Assembly: GCA_015501595.1 (NCBI GenBank)
Contig: JADNRX010000026.1
Span: 1-64,000 of the forward strand
Direction of reading: 5' to 3'
Length of the DNA: 64,000 bases
Source: Hymenopellis radicata
Taxonomy: Eukaryota; Basidiomycota; Agaricomycetes; Agaricales; Physalacriaceae
Within the stretch, counting starts at the first letter, position 1. Every line of letters begins with the position of its first letter. Under the pieces are notes generated by a model. The model saw only the letters and a list, made by a program, of their open reading frames with translations, did no database searches and was not told the origin of the DNA. The translations under genes were made by a program, and so were the position numbers. This document shows positions 57,521-64,000 of this stretch, in pieces.

Positions 57521-60137
57521 ATGGCTATTTTCTCCGAGACCCGGACCACCCGCCGCACCTCTTCTGCTCCTGCCCCCGCGGTGTCCTTGCTCGAACGAAA
57601 GGTCGTTCGACTCCATGCACCTCCTGCTGTCGCTCAGGTCGAGGCCCCCATGTCTCCCTCTTCACAGCCAGTTACTCCTTTACTGTCCAAGTTCGTCGAC
57701 TCTTTCAAGGAGCTCGAATCTTACAAGTATGTCGACATGCTACGTTGATGCCATCTTCTTATCTATCTATTCCTTAGGCATGGCAAGCCCGTAATAGTTG
57801 ACGGCAAAACGCTCTCCATCGCGGCTGTCACAGCCGCGGCGCGGTATCAGGCTTCTGTCGAGCTCACCTCGTCTCCCGAGGTCAAAAGACGCGTCGCTAG
57901 AAGCCGCGAGGTCATGGCAGGCAAGGTCGACAACGGTATCAGCGTGTATGGCGTATCCACCGGCTTTGGTGGCAGCGCAGATACGCGTACAGATCTCCCT
58001 ATCGCTCTAGGCCACAGTCTGCTCCAGATGCAACACAGTGGTGTTCTTCCTTCTTCAACGAAGCCGCTCGAAGCTCTACCGCTTCTCGATCCCATGGGTT
58101 CCACGACCATGCCCGAAGCATGGGTTCGAGGGGCAATCCTTGTTCGGATGAATTCTCTCATCCGTGGCCATTCTGGTGTTCGATGGGAACTCATTGAGAA
58201 AATGAAAGAACTTCTTGATTCCAACGTCACTCCCGTCGTTCCGTTACGCGGAAGTATTTCTGCTTCCGGCGGTATGTATTCCGCGAGATGAAAGCAAGTT
58301 ATGTACTGACCGTTTTCAATTTTAGATTTAGCGCCACTGTCCTATATCGCCGGGGCACTCACTGGTAATCCATCGATACGCGTTTTTAACGGTCCCACAC
58401 GTTTCGGTTCCCGGTCTGTTGTGTCCTCCGTTGTCGCGTTGAAGGAACACAATATCGAACCGCTTCCTCTTGCTTCGAAAGAACCGCTTGGTATCCTGAA
58501 TGGTACCGCGTTCTCTGCCTCGGTCGCTTCTTTGGCTCTTAACGACGCGGTGCACCTAACGCTGCTTGCGCAAGTATGCACGGCCATGGGCGTAGAAGTC
58601 CTCACTGGAACTCGAGCTTCATTCGATCCTTTCATTCACGCTGTCGCCCGACCGCATCCCGGACAGGTCAGCCTTTAACTCTAGTCAAATTCCATGATTA
58701 GCTGACCACGGTCACAGGTCGAGTCTGCTAAAATTATATGGGATCTATTAGAAGATAGCCATTTTGCTCAAACACACGAGGAGGAAGTCACAATCAAAGA
58801 AGACGAAGGAACCCTGCGTCAAGACCGCTACTCCACTCGTACTGCTCCTCAATTCATTGGCCCGCAAGTCGAGGATTTGCTTGCCTCCTTGGCGACGATA
58901 ACGCTAGAATGCAACTCAAGTTCGTCCTTTCATTACACTAAGTTTTACTTAGTCGTATTGACGTACTTATAGCCACTGATAACCCGTTGTCTGACGGAGA
59001 GACTGGTACGATTCACAATGGCGGTAACTTCCAGGCCATGGCAGTCACCAATGCCATGGAGAAGACCCGTCTTAGCCTTCATCACCTTGGCAAGATAATG
59101 TTCGCTCAATGTGCGGAGCTCGTCGACCCTTCTATGAATCGCGGCCTCCCACCCTCACTTGCCGCTACGGACCCATCCTTGAACTATCACGGAAAGGGCA
59201 TCGACATCTCCACGGCCGCATATGTCGCTGAGCTCGGCTACCTCGCCAATCCCGTTTCGACTCATATCCAGTCAGCCGAGATGCACAACCAAGCTGTCAA
59301 GTATGTGTGCAGTCCCCGCTACTAGTGTGCACGGATCTAACTCTTGGCTTCACAGCTCTTTGGCATTGATCTCCGCGCGCGCTACTATCAACTCGCTTGA
59401 GACATTGTCCATTCTTATGGCGTCTTACCTGTATCTCATATGTCAAGGTTAGCTGATCCGTACTGTCATCAAGCTTGATCGCTTAAATCGGCACAGCCTA
59501 TGATCTCCGCGCGCTCCAGGAAGAACTATATGCGGGTGCACGCAGCATAGTCAAAGAGGAACTCGCAGGTCTTTTCACCGGCACGCTCTCACAGTCCGAC
59601 CTCGAGCTGCTCACGAAGAAGGTGTCGAAAGTGATCATCGACAGCCTGGATGAGACAACCACCATGGACGCACCGGAGAGAATGGTGAAGGTGGCCGCTT
59701 CTAGCTCTACCGTGCTCGTGGACTTCTTGACCGAGTGTTCGTTCACCTGCGACTCCATGAACGCGGGCATCGCGCTGTCATATATTCCACGCTTCCGCTC
59801 TAGTGTGGCGGCCAAGGCGACCTCGCTCATCGATCAGCTGCGTAAAGCTTATCTCTTGGGAGAACGGGGACCTGCACCTGCCAGCAAGTACCTGAAGAAA
59901 ACACGACCACTATACGAGTTTGTCCGACTGACCTTGGGGATTCGTATGCACGGTTCGGAGAACTACCACCGTTTCGCCAACGGCCATGGTTTCGATGAGG
60001 CGACTACCGGACAGAGTGTCTCTCTTATTCACGAAGTGAGTTTTCACCATTGATGGTTCCAAGCTTTAACTAACCGTCGTGCTTAGGCCATTCGCGATGG
60101 AAAAATGCAGTCTGTCGTTGTCAGCATGCTTTCTTAA
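57521..60137 (+). CDS. PAL: Phenylalanine ammonia-lyase
   Basis: Deaminates L-phenylalanine (often also tyrosine) to cinnamate and ammonia. It feeds phenylpropanoids or, in basidiomycetes, phenylalanine catabolism. About 740 residues, the usual fungal length. The start is [20 protein letters not shown]. Active-site features include [15 protein letters not shown] (catalytic Tyr loop), SISASGD with the Ala-Ser-Gly that forms the MIO cofactor, and [45 protein letters not shown] and [11 protein letters not shown] follow in the right order. The intron at 58273-58324 cuts the Asp codon right after the Ala-Ser-Gly triad. About seven introns in all. The frame is intact to SVVVSMLS. Induction by nitrogen or aromatic compounds is plausible but not visible. 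Confidence 0.95.
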
Positions 60138-60398
60138 CTGCTTTTATAAATCGAGTAATTCTCTAACATATTTATACGCAACTGCATCTGTATTTATCTC
60201 ATTCGTTCATTTTTCATAGTGGTACATTACATTGTAGACTAGATCACAATCAACTTATAAGTAATAGAAGCCTACGAAACATAATAGATCATTGACAGAC
60301 TAATTTTCCTGCGAGGACAAGCCGGAGACCTTGGTGCATCGGCGGGGGTTTAGTTCGAAAGTTCACACGAGTTGGATGTGGCGCAGATGCAGGACAAT

Positions 60399-60943
60399 TC
60401 ATGTTTGAACTATAAACAATGAAAGACGAGACAAAAAGACCAAGACTGAATAGTAGAACGGAATTTCACTGGATGTTACAGTTGATATTGGTGGGGAAGA
60501 ATCATGTACAGTAGCGGCGCGCGTTGAACGAGATGAAGATTCACCCGTTGTCATTTCTGAGGAAGCAGCTCTTTCTGGTTTAGGCGAGGCGGGTTTGGGT
60601 GAAGGTGGGCTAGGAAACAATGAGGCGATACTGTCCCGCGGCTTGACACGCGGAGCAAAGTCGAGGGGGCTCTTGTAGCCCTTGAGGAGGTCGATGCGAC
60701 GCGGGTGGGCATCTAGGCCGAATACGGCGCCTCTCTACAAGGGCGAGATGAGTTGTGTGGATACATGACCACGATTTGAATCACCCGAACCTTGATGTTA
60801 TCCTTTTCCTGCTTCTCGAGTAGCACTTTGAACGCGCGGCGGTTGCGTTTGATGATCTGGATGAGGACATAGATAGAAAGAACAGTCATGGTGAGGACAA
60901 TGGGGATGATACAGCCGAGCGTGATAGCGAGGCTTTTGTCCAT
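60399..60943 (-). CDS. Small single-pass membrane protein, unknown function
   Basis: MDKSLAITLGCIIPIVLTMT (ATG at 60943) begins a strong membrane segment of about 27 residues, followed by a basic helix IIKRNRRAFKVLLEKQEKDN. After an intron (about 60736-60791) come VFGLDAHPRRIDLLKGYKSP, DFAPRVKPRDSIASLFPSP and a Ser/Pro/Thr-rich tail. The tail ends in a hydrophobic stretch YYSVLVFLSRLSLFIV, which could be a second membrane anchor or coincidence. I do not recognise the family. The splice site and charge pattern suggest a real gene. Confidence 0.5.
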
Positions 60944-61253
60944 GATCGAGGTCGGGAACGCGTTTAATTTATATAGTCGATCGTTCGCGATTCGCGTTGT
61001 GTGTTTACTTACGTATGCGTCTAGCATGGTTGACGGCGGCAAGCCTACTTGACTTGGAGGACCAATTGGGTAATTCCTGAATGGGGAATGAACGTTAATG
61101 AACAGAGACTATCACTCGTTGAGAAAGCGTTGCAAACTCAAAAAGGAAGTCCGCCGCTACTTTGCCAACGGTGACCACGTGGCACACGCCGCCCTTCTCA
61201 GACGTTCATTGCAGATCCGGATACACATTCTACGGAGCTGCCCCTCGTTTCAA
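60944..61253. other. Divergent intergenic region
   Basis: About 310 bases between the start codons of the membrane protein (-) and the SWIB protein (+). A possible ATG-bearing 5' exon on the minus strand near 61027 is not needed for the model. Nothing else is seen. Confidence 0.45.
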
Positions 61254-62219
61254 ATGTCTCTGGATCTCTCAGCTATCGCGCCTCTGGTCAGGGTGATTCT
61301 CACCCGGCCGGAGACAGATTTGTCGACGATCACCGCTCGGGGTGTTCGAAAGCAGTTGCCTGAATTAGACGAGTCGCTGACGCCCAGCTTTCTGAAGGAG
61401 AACAAGGAAGAACTAGAGGAAATTATAGCCGCCGAATTCGAGCGTATCAGTCCACATGGAGGCAGTGGCTCAGAGGAGGGACAGGAGGAGGATGACGAGG
61501 AGGAACGGACCCACAAACGCAAACGTGACGAGTCTGATGGCGAAGAGGATGATGAAGACGAAAACGACGAGGACGATGAAGTGGCTTCGCCCAAAAAGAA
61601 GCCAAAGAAAGCAACCCCGAAGAAGGCGTCACCAAAGAAGTCCGAGGTCCTCAGTGACGCCGAACTTGCCCGCCAGCTCTCCCATGAAATAAACGGCCGC
61701 GAACGGAGGAGTACGGCCCGCGGTGGAAAGAAGGCTGCTAATGGCGTGGCCAAGCCCAAGCGCGGCGGCAGGACCAAGAAGAGCGCCGCCACTGTCGACT
61801 CGGATAGTGAAGCGGAGGGATCTCCGTCAAAGAAACCCAAAGCCAAGAGGGCTTCTACTGGTGGTGCTAGGGGTGGCTTTGCCAAAGAACACGCGCTCAG
61901 GTCAGTCGCTTCATTTCAGTTTGACTCTCTAGCTCATCTTGTTTCATAGCGCTCCTCTCGCCGCACTCTTGGAGACCGACCGCCTCTCCCGCCCTCAGTG
62001 TGTCAAGAAACTCTGGGAGTACATCAAGGCCAACAATCTCCAAAACCCGAACGACAGACGCGAAATTCTAGGCGATGAGAAGTTTAAGGCAGTGTTCGCT
62101 GTGGACAGACTACACATGATGAGGATGAACAAGCTTCTTGGACAGTAAGTCAACATCTTTACATTACGAGCGCGTTTTCACGCAACTCTAGACATCTGCA
62201 CGAGCTTCCTACCGTATAA
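61254..62219 (+). CDS. DEK_C and SWIB/MDM2 domain chromatin protein (Uaf30/Tri1-like)
   Basis: The protein has the layout of yeast Tri1 and Uaf30, the latter a subunit of the RNA polymerase I upstream activating factor. A DEK_C-like helix domain lies at residues about 1-60 (SLDLSAIAPLVRVILTRPET, ARGVRKQLPELDESLTPSFL). A long acidic then Lys-rich nuclear linker follows (EEDDEDENDEDDEV, SPKKKPKKATPKKASPKK). The SWIB domain comes after an intron of about 50 bases (61900-61949): SAPLAALLETDRLSRPQCVK, KLWEYIKANNLQNPNDRREI, GDEKFKAVFAVDRLHMMRMN. The last exon adds HLHELPTV. The frame is intact. ATG at 61254. Confidence 0.88.
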
Positions 62220-62592
62220 TAACAATTCTATCTTTTCGGTGTGGGGAAATAGGGGGCGACATAATCTAATTCATCATTCTGCTGTATCACTGTGTGGAAA
62301 CACATCACTTCATTCTAATCAAACTCTACGATGTGTGGAATCCATCATGTGTGACCTTTGGTGAAATCCTCAACTTCCATTCTTAACGCAGCACACAATG
62401 TTGACAAGACACCAAAGCAGACCGAAATCAATTCGAGAGCAATACGAGAGCAGGGACTACGATAGATAAATACAAAACGAGGAAAGCGCGACAAATAACT
62501 ATAAGGTGAATGCTGTGTACAAGAAGATGCAAGGTATACAATGCCAGGAGAGTCACAGAAGGTATAATGCTATGCAACGGACGAAAACGAAA
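62220..62592. other. Convergent intergenic region
   Basis: Shared 3' flank of the SWIB gene (+) and the second C2H2 gene (-). No gene is seen. Confidence 0.5.
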
Positions 62593-63414
62593 TCAATGCA
62601 TCTTTGCAAGAAGCCGAGCCTTCTTCCTGAGTGCTTTATTGCAGGCGTCGCCCGCCTCCTGGTGGCGCTTGACCGCATCACGACGCGTCAACTGTTTGTC
62701 GCACACCGGGCAGGCGAAGCGAATTTTTTCGTGCACCGACTTGACGTGTCTGTCCACGTCAGAATGGCGCTCAGAGTGGAAGTAGCACTTGGCGAAGGGG
62801 CAGTGATGCATCGACGCATATGGCGACGAAAGCTTCGAACGACGTGGTTTGGGACTCGCCGATGAGCGAGGGGAAGCGGAACGGCTGAGGCGCTGGCGCT
62901 TGACGGGACGCTCGTCTTCTTCGGGGACGAAAGTCTCGTCTTGATCGTTGTCCTCGTCGTCGTGGAGGAGCTTGGCGCGGCGGACGGGAGACTTACGCCC
63001 CAGAGCCTCGAGAACAGCTTCGTCGTCGTCCAATTCCATCAGGTCGTCGTAGTCGCGCTTGTTGATCTGGAGGTTCGTCAATGACAAAATGTCATCAGGA
63101 ACTTCGAGGAGTGGCAACAAGGGAAGGGAAGGAGGGGGACTCTCGGCTTTCACGCATGGGTTCCAATCGGACGAGTACGAAGAGCACGGTGAAGAGGCCA
63201 TCAGATCCATGGGGTTGATGGTCGGTGACGGTGTGCTGCAAAGCGAGGGCGTGTCACTGAGAGGAGACGCGACAAAGTAGGGTGAAGAGGGATAATCCAG
63301 AAGCCCGAAAGAGAGAAGTGGGCTTGGTCGCGGTGCTGCGATGACCGGAGAATATTCAGAGTCCTCCTGATGATGTTGGTCAGGACCATTGATATCGAAG
63401 AATATGACAGACAC
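62593..63414 (-). CDS. C2H2 zinc finger transcription factor (5' end incomplete)
   Basis: A putative DNA-binding regulator. The long exon begins in frame at SVIFFDINGPDQHHQEDSEY and is Ser/Pro-rich up to NPMDLMASSPCSSYSSDWNP. An acidic region (LMELDDDEAVLEALG, DDEDNDQDETFVPEEDE) and a basic patch RPVKRQRLSRSASPRSS follow. Two fingers end the protein: CPFAKC-x12-H-x4-H and CPVC-x12-H-x6-C, then KKARLLAKMH. The first base of the exon frame is a GTG. Real starts probably lie upstream: pieces MYSLYSEPEHTLSVDIIDE (near 63609-63555) and EFYQSGSSKLFDDLNSPWAP (near 63500-63440) look like first exons but do not join cleanly in frame. The second finger ends in Cys as in the 53.7 kb gene. Confidence 0.75.
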   Translation of the reverse strand: MSVIFFDINGPDQHHQEDSEYSPVIAAPRPSPLLSFGLLDYPSSPYFVASPLSDTPSLCSTPSPTINPMDLMASSPCSSYSSDWNPCVKAESPPPSLPLLPLLEVPDDILSLTNLQINKRDYDDLMELDDDEAVLEALGRKSPVRRAKLLHDDEDNDQDETFVPEEDERPVKRQRLSRSASPRSSASPKPRRSKLSSPYASMHHCPFAKCYFHSERHSDVDRHVKSVHEKIRFACPVCDKQLTRRDAVKRHQEAGDACNKALRKKARLLAKMH

Positions 63415-64000
63415 GTACTACTATGTCAGACATTGTTAGAGGCGCCCATGGCGAGTTGAGGTCGTCGAAGAGCTTGGAAGAGCCCGACTGGTAAAATTCC
63501 GTTCTATGATTGTCATGAGTGTCTGTGGATCATGGTTGGTGACCTGGACCTACTCGTCGATTATGTCAACGCTGAGAGTATGTTCAGGCTCGGAGTACAG
63601 GGAGTACATGACGAGGAGACTTGATGAGATGGCAGTGGATGATCACAGAGGCACTGACGGGCAACTGCTGAGTGGCACTGGTCGAGGTAGCAGAGCGCGA
63701 TGGAACGAGGCATGGAGAGCGGGCGGAAGTATTTATACGAAGAAGCTGGGACCCATCACAATCGGTGTGGGTCCATCACATCGGGGATCACCCTGTCCTG
63801 ACAAGAATGCATTCCATTCCGAGAAAACAAATGAGTCGACAGATATGGAAGCTTATTTGTTGTCCGCGAAGCCTGTGGGAACCGGGACACCTCGAACACA
63901 ACACGAACATCCAAAGGCGTGATCTGGGGAACAAGGAAGAACAATAAGGATCACAATAAAACAAGGACATGAGAAGCGACCTTGTGACGGCAGCGCATGC
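63415..64000. other. Trailing region: possible first exons and promoter of the C2H2 gene
   Basis: Minus-strand pieces near 63440-63610 may be the missing first exons (see the C2H2 gene). Beyond them a TATTTATA at about 63730 could be its TATA box. No further gene is recognised to the window edge. Confidence 0.4.

Noticed and set aside
1..64000. CRISPR arrays, rRNA genes and intact retroelements
   Set aside because: No regularly spaced identical repeats, rRNA cores, reverse transcriptase, integrase or transposase motifs were seen.

Overview
This window looks like nuclear DNA from a filamentous basidiomycete, most likely an Agaricomycete mushroom. The genes are compact and rich in 45-70 bp GT-AG introns. 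Several families are typical of mushrooms: a FunK1 protein kinase, a NACHT NTPase, an orphan family with an NGSLYLVTGCDK signature, phenylalanine ammonia-lyase, a DUF1917 protein and a fungal TEA/ATTS domain. There are no rRNA genes, convincing tRNA genes, CRISPR arrays or intact transposons.

Layout. 1-2.1 kb: gene-poor, with short AAAGT/ACTTT motifs. 2.1-10.5 kb: an accessory block with a FunK1 kinase (+), a long hairpin, a gene joining a NACHT NTPase to a TEA DNA-binding domain (-), and an orphan mushroom-family gene (-). 11.8-23.7 kb: mostly housekeeping genes: Nab2-like poly(A)-RNA binding protein, Pho85-type cyclin, GNAT acetyltransferase, Tda10-type glycerate kinase divergent from RER1, and an Impact/UPF0029 protein. 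23.8-27.3 kb: a CSC1/OSCA-type channel gene broken by many one-base frame jumps. 28.6-40.2 kb: DUF1917 protein, EPL1 of the NuA4 complex, and a giant acidic protein with a RanBP2-type zinc finger. 41.2-49.6 kb: a sugar-related group of secreted GH35 beta-galactosidase, FAS1 protein and maltose-type MFS transporter. 52.4-55.3 kb: FCF1 and a C2H2 regulator. 57.5-63.4 kb: phenylalanine ammonia-lyase, a small membrane protein, a DEK_C/SWIB chromatin protein and a second C2H2 regulator.

Two points stand out. First, the NACHT-TEA gene at 6.8-8.9 kb: the two halves of a TEA domain lie on either side of a 46-base intron, in frame behind a NACHT module, so it reads as a STAND NTPase joined to a transcription-factor DNA-binding domain. 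I know of no described fungal protein with this architecture. Second, at least a dozen genes or gene parts need a single added base, usually in a run of C, G or T, to keep a conserved reading frame. This affects RER1, the CSC1 channel, the MFS transporter and the giant acidic gene. It points to systematic short-homopolymer contraction in the sequence, although true gene decay cannot be excluded for the channel.
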